Below, one piece after another: positions 36,102-44,350 of a stretch of DNA of 64,000 bases. Within the stretch, counting starts at the first letter, position 1; each line of letters begins with the position of its first letter. Position numbers and translations under genes: made by a program. This DNA comes from Candidatus Zixiibacteriota bacterium (GTDB lineage: Bacteria > Zixibacteria > MSB-5A5 > GN15 > FEB-12), in NCBI GenBank assembly GCA_024280215.1, contig JAJRQO010000013.1:1-64000 (forward strand). Reading direction: 5' to 3'. The notes beneath the pieces are model-generated. The model saw only the letters and a program-made list of their open reading frames with translations. It searched no databases and had not been told where the DNA came from.

Positions 36102-37428
36102 ATATTCGCCCAACTTTTGGAGTAATCACAGAATAACTCTTCCTATATAGTGACCAAAGTGCTAAAGCAAGTGCCATAATCGAATCACATTCATTATTTT
36201 TATCCCACCGAGCTTCTCGCATCTCATCTTCAAATGCCCAAATTTTGCCATCTCCATCTGGTAGTTCCCATCTTTGATACCAAATTTTATTCTGCTCGTG
36301 AAAAAACTCGACATTGGTAAGCAACTCTGCTTTCACAGACTCTGTAAATATAACTGGGGTCGGATTGTAATCTCTGAGTTGCTCTACAACCACATCACCC
36401 AACCCAGTAGCATCAACAAACAATCGACCTGGATATTTATGCTGCCTTACTTTAATTTTCTGAATAATATCTTTCCAGTCAAACATTTTAAACCGCTCAA
36501 CAGAAACTATCAATGCTGTTCCGTTTTTCACTTGAACGGTGATACCTACTGTTGCTGTTTTCTTACGTGCTAAATCCCATCCACTAATGTAGTATGGTTC
36601 TTTCTCAGCTCTAAATTCTTCTACTTTTTCAGCATGCCCATGTATAGCAGAATCAACATGAACCCCTTTTATAATTTCACCCCCCGAATCAACAAACTGC
36701 CCCATAATATTTTGCTGAACTCTTCGCTCTGTAAAAGCCTTGACGCGCTCATCTAAAGCATGCGCTGAGATAAAACTATTTTCCCTACTATCACCAGATT
36801 GAAAATATCCTTTTCTCTTTTTTTGTGAAATTTCAAGCATCCTCCTGTAGAACCAATTTTTCCCATTAGGCGTCGAAATCAAATCAAGCATCCCTTCACG
36901 ATCAGCAAGCCTCATCTGGATGACTTCTTCAACGACATACTCTGGAGCTGACTCAAAGGCTACTTCATCAAAAATAAAATAGTCATAGTCATTCCCCAAA
37001 AGATACTCTCCTCTATTTTGGGTTGACCTCGCTTCAATAGTTGCCCCATTAGACAATACCAATTTAGGAAATGGCGTCTTAGTAATTGTCAAAAGCAGAG
37101 GTTCTAAGATTTTTGATTCACGAGCTAAGGAAACAACCAGTTGAAAAATAATATTTGCTTGATCCTGAGTTATCGATGCGGTCACTACACGATATTTTTT
37201 TCGTAAATCGAATTTGATATCTCTGATACGAAAAAATGCACGGTACAAGATTTTAATTGCCGAAACAAATGACTTCCCCCATCTATTCCCTGTCACCAGC
37301 ATGTTTTCTTTTGTAGAAGAATTATTAAGCCATTTAACCTGACCTTGGTGTAGACTAACCCCTAAAACCTCCTTGGCAAAATACTCAGGTTTTTGAAATG
37401 CAAGATTCCAATCTATTGCTCCTGTCAT
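36100..37428 (-). CDS. Phage terminase large subunit
   Basis: This 442-residue protein is the DNA-packaging motor. The ATPase has Walker A GNRWGKS near residue 46 and Walker B YFIFDEVAF near 150. The C-terminal nuclease domain has acidic residues in ISGWDLARKK near 280, LFVDATGLGD near 340 and ECDSIMALALAL near 415, the expected three sites. All are intact, so it may be active. It begins two bases past the portal stop. No small terminase gene was recognised. Confidence 0.92.
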   Translation of the reverse strand: MTGAIDWNLAFQKPEYFAKEVLGVSLHQGQVKWLNNSSTKENMLVTGNRWGKSFVSAIKILYRAFFRIRDIKFDLRKKYRVVTASITQDQANIIFQLVVSLARESKILEPLLLTITKTPFPKLVLSNGATIEARSTQNRGEYLLGNDYDYFIFDEVAFESAPEYVVEEVIQMRLADREGMLDLISTPNGKNWFYRRMLEISQKKRKGYFQSGDSRENSFISAHALDERVKAFTERRVQQNIMGQFVDSGGEIIKGVHVDSAIHGHAEKVEEFRAEKEPYYISGWDLARKKTATVGITVQVKNGTALIVSVERFKMFDWKDIIQKIKVRQHKYPGRLFVDATGLGDVVVEQLRDYNPTPVIFTESVKAELLTNVEFFHEQNKIWYQRWELPDGDGKIWAFEDEMREARWDKNNECDSIMALALALWSLYRKSYSVITPKVGRI

Positions 37429-37430
37429 AA

Positions 37431-38669
37431 TTATCGTAAAAGCTTTTCTACTTGTAGAGTGGCAGCATCTTTTTCAAGCAGCCCCGCATTATATAGCTTG
37501 ATAAGTGAATCTATCTCTTGTGAACGTACCGATGAAATCTCGCTTGCTTGATAGGCAAAACTATTATCAAATTGATATGAACATTTCTCATTTATGCCAT
37601 GGAGTGCCAGTTCAAGATTTCCGAGCCATTCTAAAAAACAGATTACTTCTGCTTGTACAGAGTTGACTGACCGCATGACCACATCAAACTTAAATGATGC
37701 CCATGTTGTAGTTGAGCCAAATGAATAGCCGAGTAAGAATGGTGCCAAATTTGTTCCAGCACAAATTTCTTCTATCATTGAACGATGATTCATAAACCAA
37801 CTGTTTGTAACAGACTTTACATTTTCAGGTCCTACATGATTAATTGTAACATTATCCCAAGTCACTGGATTCTCATCAATGTCGCATGATTTAATCATCG
37901 AAACAGTTGAATCAAAATAAGAATTGATTCTGTCTATATATGCTGTATCTGCTTCACCACTCATTCGCTCTGGCGGTGTAATTTGCACATGCAATCGGTG
38001 GAAGCCAGAGTTATGACTTGTACGACGCATATCATCTACTAATTGTTGTTCTATATATGAGACGAACGGCACTGTATGTAAAATTGATTTACCTAACCGA
38101 TTTTTGCTATCGGCATTAAATGGAATCGCATAAAAATCATCTCGATCTAAGACAATTTTCTTCTCTTGAAGTTCAAGATAGAAGCTATTCTTCTCATCTA
38201 ATTGAATATCTGATGCTGAAATAGGTAAAAATCTATCTATGGAACTACCATCTTTTTCAAGCAGGACAAACCCAGAATACAGACCATCACGATAGTATGT
38301 CCGAAATAATTCCGAGACAAATGATACCATTGAGCCTGATTTTCCAATAGAATTGTAATATAATTTTTCTGATAATCGCTTGAGAATTTCCTGACCAGAA
38401 TCAGATTTGACATAATAATTCCCTGGAGCAGCCGATAGTCTAACCCAAGTTTCAAGACATGCATGTACGACAGGAACAGTATCTGATAAAAATTGGTATA
38501 ACTGATATTTGAATCGACCATTTTGAAAATCGGCAATAGAATAATCTAAAATTGAATCCAATGATTTTGGATTCCCCTTTTTTAAAACATTGTGAGATTT
38601 TAATGTTACATTATTTCTGAGATAAGTGGAATTAATTGCGGACTTCTCTTGTTTACTAAAAAAATTCAT
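37431..38669 (-). CDS. Phage portal protein
   Basis: This protein is 412 residues from the Met that follows a strong AAAGGAG site. The stem and wing regions are suggested by the helical core (RDGLYSGFVLLEK, AIPFNADSKNRLGKSIL) and by the segment HRSMIEEICAGTNLAPFLLGYSFGSTTTWASF, which is characteristic of Mu-gp29/SPP1-like portals, where a helix near the end lines the channel. Portals form the dodecameric entrance to the capsid. It is the first gene of the leftward head module. A TTG start six codons upstream is possible but less likely. Confidence 0.82.
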   Translation of the reverse strand: MNFFSKQEKSAINSTYLRNNVTLKSHNVLKKGNPKSLDSILDYSIADFQNGRFKYQLYQFLSDTVPVVHACLETWVRLSAAPGNYYVKSDSGQEILKRLSEKLYYNSIGKSGSMVSFVSELFRTYYRDGLYSGFVLLEKDGSSIDRFLPISASDIQLDEKNSFYLELQEKKIVLDRDDFYAIPFNADSKNRLGKSILHTVPFVSYIEQQLVDDMRRTSHNSGFHRLHVQITPPERMSGEADTAYIDRINSYFDSTVSMIKSCDIDENPVTWDNVTINHVGPENVKSVTNSWFMNHRSMIEEICAGTNLAPFLLGYSFGSTTTWASFKFDVVMRSVNSVQAEVICFLEWLGNLELALHGINEKCSYQFDNSFAYQASEISSVRSQEIDSLIKLYNAGLLEKDAATLQVEKLLR

Positions 38670-38866
38670 AAATTCTCCTTTTAACAAGATTAAGTAATAT
38701 TTTTTCCATTTATTTTGTAGAAAAAATGTAACTCTTTATTACGTAAGGAGCTTAAAAGTACAATTTGTGCATATTATTGCTCTTATCTCAAGTCGTTTTC
38801 TTGCTCAAAATATATTATCTGCTTGTCTTTCAACATCATACGAATACATAAAAATGGTCTACTTTA

Positions 38867-38882
38867 AGGCACAATAATTGCT
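38867..38882 (+). promoter_or_regulatory. Sigma-54 promoter of the second PEP-CTERM gene
   Basis: The sequence aggcacaataattgct fits the RpoN consensus except for the first base (A for T). GG and GC are ten bases apart. It lies about 36 bases ahead of the ATG at 38918, closely mirroring the layout before the first PEP-CTERM gene. Confidence 0.82.
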
Positions 38883-38917
38883 TTAGAATAAGCTATAACA
38901 TTGAAAGGTATTTAATT

Positions 38918-39673
38918 ATGAAGAAAATTTTACTGACACTAACTTTATTGGCTCTTTTATCAACCCCAACATTTGCTTTTAATTATTCTTACTATGATTT
39001 TGGGCAAGACAATATTTTTGATTCCAATAACAACTATGCACCAATTGACTACCCTTATGGAATCGGTAATCTGCCTTCTCCTGGTCAGTATAATCCTGGT
39101 GGTGAATTTTATGACTTGGAAGCTCTCAATGTTGCCTCCGACGATGACTTTTTATACATCTCAATCACAAATTCATTTGGTTACCAACAAGATCAATTCC
39201 GATTAGGTGATTTATTCATTGGAGTCGGTGATGAAAAATATAGCTATGCGGTTGATTTACAAGCAGGTGGTCTCAATGGTGGACTATTTGAAGTAAATAG
39301 CTGGAACTATATCCAAAATGATCCATATTCCTACTACGACTATACAGATATACGTGATGCCGCTGGTGCTCATGAATTAAATTCAGGCAATCTTTTAGGT
39401 GGTGTATCATCTATGATGTCATTTGAAGCTGGTCTCGAACAAGACTTTATGAACCCAAACTATGCCAATGGCGATACATATATTTGGGAATTAAAAATTG
39501 ATAGAGCACTTATCAATGGTGGTAATCTATCCAATTTATCTTTCCACGTAAATGTTGGCTGTGGTAACGATCTTATGGAAACAACATACTCAGCAGTCCC
39601 TGAACCAGCTACAATGTTATTGTTTGGACTTGGACTTTTGGGTGGAGCATTTCAAAGACGCCGTAAATTATAA
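38918..39673 (+). CDS. PEP-CTERM surface protein
   Basis: This 251-residue protein has a signal peptide (cleavage near TFA, about residue 21). The middle domain (about 25-220) is beta-rich with many Tyr, Asn and Asp. The C-terminus is a canonical PEP-CTERM signal: VPEPATMLLFGLGLLG and the basic tail RRRKL. This would be exported and processed by an exosortase, then held at or released from the cell surface. A sigma-54 promoter precedes it and a terminator follows. It points away from the portal gene, at the right edge of the phage head module. Confidence 0.92.
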   Translation: MKKILLTLTLLALLSTPTFAFNYSYYDFGQDNIFDSNNNYAPIDYPYGIGNLPSPGQYNPGGEFYDLEALNVASDDDFLYISITNSFGYQQDQFRLGDLFIGVGDEKYSYAVDLQAGGLNGGLFEVNSWNYIQNDPYSYYDYTDIRDAAGAHELNSGNLLGGVSSMMSFEAGLEQDFMNPNYANGDTYIWELKIDRALINGGNLSNLSFHVNVGCGNDLMETTYSAVPEPATMLLFGLGLLGGAFQRRRKL

Positions 39674-39697
39674 GCATTACATACAATTTATTGATTA

Positions 39698-39724
39698 AAA
39701 CTCTGCTTTTAGCAGAGTTTTTTT
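39698..39724 (+). terminator. Terminator after the second PEP-CTERM gene
   Basis: AAACTCTGCT pairs with AGCAGAGTTT over a tight loop and is followed by several T. It isolates the PEP-CTERM gene from the TPR lipoprotein gene. Confidence 0.85.
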
Positions 39725-39835
39725 CTGCCTTTTTCTCTCAATTTTTTCAAAAATTTGACTTGTACCCCTCAATAAATTCCTCTATATTTGTCTCACAATA
39801 ATGTAGCCTTAATAGAAATATCCGATACTAATACA

Positions 39836-41344
39836 ATGACACACGATAAAAAAATTATTTTATATCCGACCCTTTTACTACTTTTTGTTCTCGCTGCTTG
39901 TTCAGGCAATAAACCAATGCAGGCAAGATATGAAGCAGAACAGATGTTTCATAAAGCAGAAAATTCGCTAAAACAAGCAAGAGCTTTTAATCCAAAGCTA
40001 TCTAAAACACAACAAAACGAAATTCAAACATCATTTAAAGCATTAGTAGATTTTTGTTACGATCAACTTTCTAAAACTGACTCTGCCTTACATCCTGTTG
40101 AATTTAATGAATTCAACTATATCACTTACCAAGCCACAACTCGTCTCTCACAACTTTATTACCTCAGTAATCAATTTAATAACTGTGTTGAAATAACAAA
40201 TAGACTGTTGACCGAAATCAATATCCCTATGACACAAAAAGCTGCCGTATATATTAACCTCGGACAAGCACTCCAATCTGCTGGTCAATGGGACTCCTCC
40301 TACGCTGTTTATAACAATGCCTTAAAACATTTTTCTCCACCACTTTCAAATACAAAAGAAATCATTGGTTCAATCTTTAATCTTCCTCTCTATATTTATC
40401 GAGTTGTAAATTATATTAAAGACAATCAGGCAACCAATAAAGAAATTTTTAAAGCTGAAAAATATTATCTTGATTTGATTCAGGCGTTCCCAAATCAAAA
40501 GTTAGAAATTGCATCACGTTCAAACTTAGCAAAACTCTACGAAGAGACAAATCAATGGGAAAAAGAGCTCGCCCAGTTGAAACTTCTAACAAACCCAGAA
40601 TCAAAATCTTATGCAACTGTCTTACTTAAAACAGCCGATATCTATGGTGGTAAACTGAAACAACATGATACCGCTTTAACCATATATGATTTCATCTACG
40701 ACCAAACAACCGACAAAGATGGTGATATGCGGGCGGTCTTACTCTTTAAAAAATCTTTAGTTATGATTGACCAAGCAAAATATGATGCCGCTCGAACATT
40801 GTTGCATCAAATAAAAAATGACTACCCACTAGTATATGACCAAAGTGCACTCTTTCAGTATAATCTTGCTCGCTCATTTGAATTACAAAACAAATGGAAC
40901 CGGGCTGAACAAGAATACAATTTATTGTTAGAAAAATTTAAAGGCTCGTCGGAATCTATGATGACTCTGTTATATATTGTTGATTATTTTAAGAAGCAGA
41001 AAAATGATTCAGAAAAAACGAGATGGTTCCTCAAGGCAGATAAATATTTTTCTGAACTTATTCAGTCTGGAAGAGGTAGTCTATTGGAAGCGAGAGCAAT
41101 GCTCTATCAGGCAGATTTGTATAATCGTGACAATAATTTCAATAAATCTGCTGAAATATTAACCGCAATATTTAACAAATACCCTGAAACCGACCCAGGC
41201 AAACAAGCACTTATTAAAGCTATCCGACTGTATCAATACAAGTTAGACGACTCACAAAAAGCTGATTCGCTCTTAGGAATACTAAAATTAACACTTGCCA
41301 AAACAGTTGTAAATTCAAATACTCAGGATATTTTAGATAACTAA
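39836..41344 (+). CDS. TPR-repeat lipoprotein
   Basis: The protein is about 502 residues from the Met that begins MTHDKKIILYP; an upstream TTG frame extension lacks a signal peptide start. It has a lipobox LAAC (Cys near residue 22) and tetratricopeptide-like helix pairs through most of the length (for example AAVYINLGQALQSAGQWDSSYAVYNNAL). BamD- or PilF-like layouts are similar, but no family is assigned. The next gene, probably cotranscribed, encodes a secreted protein whose frame starts one base after this stop. It likely acts as an outer-membrane or periplasmic scaffold. Confidence 0.82.
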   Translation: MTHDKKIILYPTLLLLFVLAACSGNKPMQARYEAEQMFHKAENSLKQARAFNPKLSKTQQNEIQTSFKALVDFCYDQLSKTDSALHPVEFNEFNYITYQATTRLSQLYYLSNQFNNCVEITNRLLTEINIPMTQKAAVYINLGQALQSAGQWDSSYAVYNNALKHFSPPLSNTKEIIGSIFNLPLYIYRVVNYIKDNQATNKEIFKAEKYYLDLIQAFPNQKLEIASRSNLAKLYEETNQWEKELAQLKLLTNPESKSYATVLLKTADIYGGKLKQHDTALTIYDFIYDQTTDKDGDMRAVLLFKKSLVMIDQAKYDAARTLLHQIKNDYPLVYDQSALFQYNLARSFELQNKWNRAEQEYNLLLEKFKGSSESMMTLLYIVDYFKKQKNDSEKTRWFLKADKYFSELIQSGRGSLLEARAMLYQADLYNRDNNFNKSAEILTAIFNKYPETDPGKQALIKAIRLYQYKLDDSQKADSLLGILKLTLAKTVVNSNTQDILDN

Positions 41345-41375
41345 GATGTACAATAATAAAAACAATGGAGAACCA

Positions 41376-41933
41376 ATGACTAAAACAGCTAAATTTTTTC
41401 TATTTGCATCAGCTTTACTTTTATTGCCAATTGTAGCATCAGCACAAGTTGACAGCTTTGGAAATATTGACACTCTTTATGCTGAGCTCACTAAAATCGA
41501 CGATCAAAACTGGAGCATCACCGTCTCATTAACAAATGATGAACCAGTTGTTGGTTTAGCAATACCTTTCAAAATGACTGCTGGACCTGTTAGAATTGTT
41601 GCTGATTCAGCAATCTATACTGGTGGAAGAGTCGAAACATTTGCTTTCAAAAATTATCGTGCTGATACCACAATTCAATGTGTTACATTGGGCATGATTG
41701 CCAACTTAGGACCAACACATAATGTTCTTAAACCTGGAAACGGTAGATTGGTGACAATTTTTGTTTCTTCTTTAGATGGATCAACAATTGATAAGCTCAC
41801 TATTGATACAACTACAACAAGTCCAAACAATTCTCTTATGGTTATTGCTGATCAGTTCCAAGGAGCTGACACAATACAATCAGTAGATAGAGAACGGATG
41901 AAAATTTATCCAGTCTTTGTAATCAAAGAATAA
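41376..41933 (+). CDS. Secreted cohesin-like beta-sandwich protein
   Basis: This protein is about 185 residues from the Met preceded by GGAGA (an earlier in-frame ATG at 41346 is less likely). It has a signal peptide (cleavage near ASA). The mature part is a single beta sandwich with the strand pattern NWSITVSLTNDEPVVGLAIPFKM and later LVTIFVSSLDGSTI, which is reminiscent of cohesin or related cellulosome-type folds. If it is a cohesin, it could be the partner of dockerin-like tails found on proteins in this window; that is inference. A bidirectional terminator follows. Confidence 0.6.
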   Translation: MTKTAKFFLFASALLLLPIVASAQVDSFGNIDTLYAELTKIDDQNWSITVSLTNDEPVVGLAIPFKMTAGPVRIVADSAIYTGGRVETFAFKNYRADTTIQCVTLGMIANLGPTHNVLKPGNGRLVTIFVSSLDGSTIDKLTIDTTTTSPNNSLMVIADQFQGADTIQSVDRERMKIYPVFVIKE

Positions 41934-41941
41934 ATTTAAGT

Positions 41942-41975
41942 AAAAAAAGCCCGCTACCAAGCGGGCTTTTTTTTT
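41942..41975. terminator. Bidirectional terminator
   Basis: GCCCGC and GCGGGC around a TACCAA loop, flanked by an A run and a T run, can end transcription from both directions. It is placed between the convergent cohesin-like gene and the PD-(D/E)XK nuclease gene. It shares its stem with the terminator at 25582. Confidence 0.9.
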
Positions 41976-43227
41976 ACTCTATAATCAAAGGTTCATCAGG
42001 ATCTTTTGTGATTTTCTTTTTAATCGTTACACGAGCCTGAACGATTGAATCAATATATGGTTCTATTTTTTGAAGCAATTCGGGTTCTAAACGACCTTTT
42101 TTTACAATCTCTTTCATAAATGTATTACTATCTAAAACAAAATAATCCTCAAAACCCGCTTCTCTACAAATAAAATTTAACTCAGAATACCGTTTCTTAT
42201 CTTTTGACTTGCCTACAAATTTTTGTTCATTTTTAACACTCACATTAACTTTTCCAAAGTCAGATTCAAAAATTGAAATATCAGCTTGCTTGGAAATCTC
42301 GATTAGATTCAATTTCAATGTTTCTACTTCTTCTTTGAGAATATCAGACTCTTTTTTCTTTGTGATATATTCATCTGCTAATGCTTTTAGTTTTTCAGGT
42401 GAAAGTTCACCTATATCTGACTTTTCTTCATCTTCAAGTAATTTGCTATGAACTTTGGCAGGACAAATTTTAGTGTAATCGCAAAAACGACAAAAGGAAC
42501 TTTCTTTAATTGGAAAATTATCATTGTTGAAAGAATCGATGATTTCATAAATAGAATTTCTAAACTCTTCTACTAAATTTTCCTCTTCATCCTCTCTCAT
42601 TTTATATTTTACTTCTTCCCCATGACGAAGAAAATACTGCACTAACTCAATTTCTTTAAACTGAGGATAGTTTGCTCTTACTGCCAACAAATAAAGACCC
42701 ATCTGAAAATGGTACCCTTTATCTTTTGGCTTTGCTAAATAATTACCTGTTTTATAATCTGTAATTTCTATAACACCATCAGGGCGTTTTGTGATTTTAT
42801 CAATGCGACAATTAAAACTGAAATCTGTACCAGGAAGTTCAAAACTTAAACTTTGCTCCGTCCCTAAAAGCGTATTTTGATTAAAAGGTTGAAATTTCTC
42901 ATAATATTTTACAAGAATATCCTCTCCAATTTTTATATAATCGTCTACTGTCTGATATTCTGATGAGACTTCTATTAAGTCAATTGCGTGATTATTCCAT
43001 AATTTTTTGTACTCAGTAATCATATCATCTTGAGGCATGAGTACATTATCAAACCCAAGCTTATACAACTTCTCTAAGATAGAATGAACAACCGACCCCA
43101 TAACGGCAGAAGCATTTCCTCGAGATTCCCGTTTCACTTTATCTACTTTTTCAAACTTGAATTTCCTCGGGCAACTATCATATGTTGCCAAGGAGGAATA
43201 ACTATATCTTTTCAAATGCTCTACCAT
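41974..43227 (-). CDS. PD-(D/E)XK nuclease, RecB/AddB-type with iron-sulfur-type cysteines
   Basis: This 417-residue protein has the RecB-family nuclease layout: an N-terminal YDSCPRKFKF (Cys near 19), a His in GSVVHSILEKL, the catalytic EITDYKTGNY near 157, and a C-terminal CRFCDYTKIC cluster near 247-256. The four cysteines fit a [4Fe-4S] cluster that closes the nuclease domain, as in AddB and Cas4. It lacks helicase motifs, so it is a stand-alone nuclease. It overlaps the glycosyltransferase gene by seven bases. No CRISPR array is near. Confidence 0.88.
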   Translation of the reverse strand: MVEHLKRYSYSSLATYDSCPRKFKFEKVDKVKRESRGNASAVMGSVVHSILEKLYKLGFDNVLMPQDDMITEYKKLWNNHAIDLIEVSSEYQTVDDYIKIGEDILVKYYEKFQPFNQNTLLGTEQSLSFELPGTDFSFNCRIDKITKRPDGVIEITDYKTGNYLAKPKDKGYHFQMGLYLLAVRANYPQFKEIELVQYFLRHGEEVKYKMREDEEENLVEEFRNSIYEIIDSFNNDNFPIKESSFCRFCDYTKICPAKVHSKLLEDEEKSDIGELSPEKLKALADEYITKKKESDILKEEVETLKLNLIEISKQADISIFESDFGKVNVSVKNEQKFVGKSKDKKRYSELNFICREAGFEDYFVLDSNTFMKEIVKKGRLEPELLQKIEPYIDSIVQARVTIKKKITKDPDEPLIIE

Positions 43228-44258
43228 TCGTGATCCATCTCTTTAATCTCTTTGTATTTATAATAGGTAAACATGACTTTCAAAAATCCATAACCTAATC
43301 CAAAATGAACGGTCGGAAAAATCAACAAACCATACAGTAAACAACCAAGATGCTTTTCTTTAATCGCTAAGACAAATGAATAGACTAAGATAATCAACAG
43401 ATAAAATGCTAAGACGGTACGAAACATTTCGTAGACTGGAGTAATAATAAAAGAAAGCACCAAAGCAATTCCAAAAATAAGCACCGCTGCTCCCGCAAAC
43501 CATTGTATCGGTGAAAAGATATTATGTTTCTGAGCAAACTTAAAACGTCCCATACCATAACGATTCATCTGTTTCCACAAGCCCTGTATCGAATTCCGAG
43601 GATAATATAAAACTGTCAGTTTTTGCGAAAGATATGATTTCAACCCTGCTGTTTTCACACGGTGGTTAAACTCGACATCTTCACAAGCATCAAATTTTTC
43701 GTCAAAATATCCAACCTTATCAAAAACAGAACGACGGTACATCGCTCCCGATGAGGTTGGGTCGACTTCTCCATCAAATTCAGCATATATCTCAGAACCT
43801 GGGTTATGCCCAAGCGATGAACCACGGCAGAGTGCAACAGATTTTTCAAACTCATTTATATCTGGAGGAAGCATCGGTTGTGGTCGACATAAACAATCAG
43901 CATTGGTCGTTTCAAAAGTCTCAATAATATCTGAGAGAAAATTTTTATTCGGGATATATGTATGTCCATCTAAAATTAAAAGATATGGAGCTGTCGAATT
44001 TTTGACTCCTACATTTCTTCCCGATGATGGTACTTTACCTGGGTTATCTAATACTTTCAAAGAGCCAAAACGCCCCTTAAATGATTCTGCAATTTCCCGT
44101 GTTTTATCAGTTGAAAATCCATCGGCAATAATAATCTCAATTTGATCCATAGGGAAATCTTGCAGATATACTTGGTCAAGAGTTTGACCTAAAAACTTTT
44201 CTTCGTTTCGTACTGGCATTATTATAGCCAATTTGTATTTTGAATCACTTGATGTCAT
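43221..44258 (-). CDS. Family 2 glycosyltransferase with C-terminal membrane segments
   Basis: This 345-residue protein has a GT-A domain: IIMPVRNEEKFL, ADGFSTDKTREIA, and NVGVKNSTAPYLLILDGHTY with DGH at the usual nucleotide-sugar site. A later CEDVEFNHRVK contains the general ED base motif. Three to four membrane segments lie at about 245-330. This fits an enzyme making a surface or exopolysaccharide from a membrane-bound acceptor. The gene overlaps the nuclease gene, an unusual partner. No sugar can be assigned. Confidence 0.9.
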   Translation of the reverse strand: MTSSDSKYKLAIIMPVRNEEKFLGQTLDQVYLQDFPMDQIEIIIADGFSTDKTREIAESFKGRFGSLKVLDNPGKVPSSGRNVGVKNSTAPYLLILDGHTYIPNKNFLSDIIETFETTNADCLCRPQPMLPPDINEFEKSVALCRGSSLGHNPGSEIYAEFDGEVDPTSSGAMYRRSVFDKVGYFDEKFDACEDVEFNHRVKTAGLKSYLSQKLTVLYYPRNSIQGLWKQMNRYGMGRFKFAQKHNIFSPIQWFAGAAVLIFGIALVLSFIITPVYEMFRTVLAFYLLIILVYSFVLAIKEKHLGCLLYGLLIFPTVHFGLGYGFLKVMFTYYKYKEIKEMDHEW

Positions 44259-44350
44259 GCATCTTTCCTTTGTACAACAATCTTAATAAAGCTCTATTTG
44301 TACTAATATAAAAAGATTGAGGTTAAGAAAGAAACTAAAATTTTGATTTA

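Noticed and set aside
39788-39835. TTG start 16 codons earlier for the TPR lipoprotein
   Set aside because: The signal peptide and lipobox fit a start at 39836; the extension is polar.
41974-43227. Cas4 of a CRISPR system
   Set aside because: Domain style is similar, but at 417 residues it is longer than Cas4, and no other CRISPR gene or array is near.
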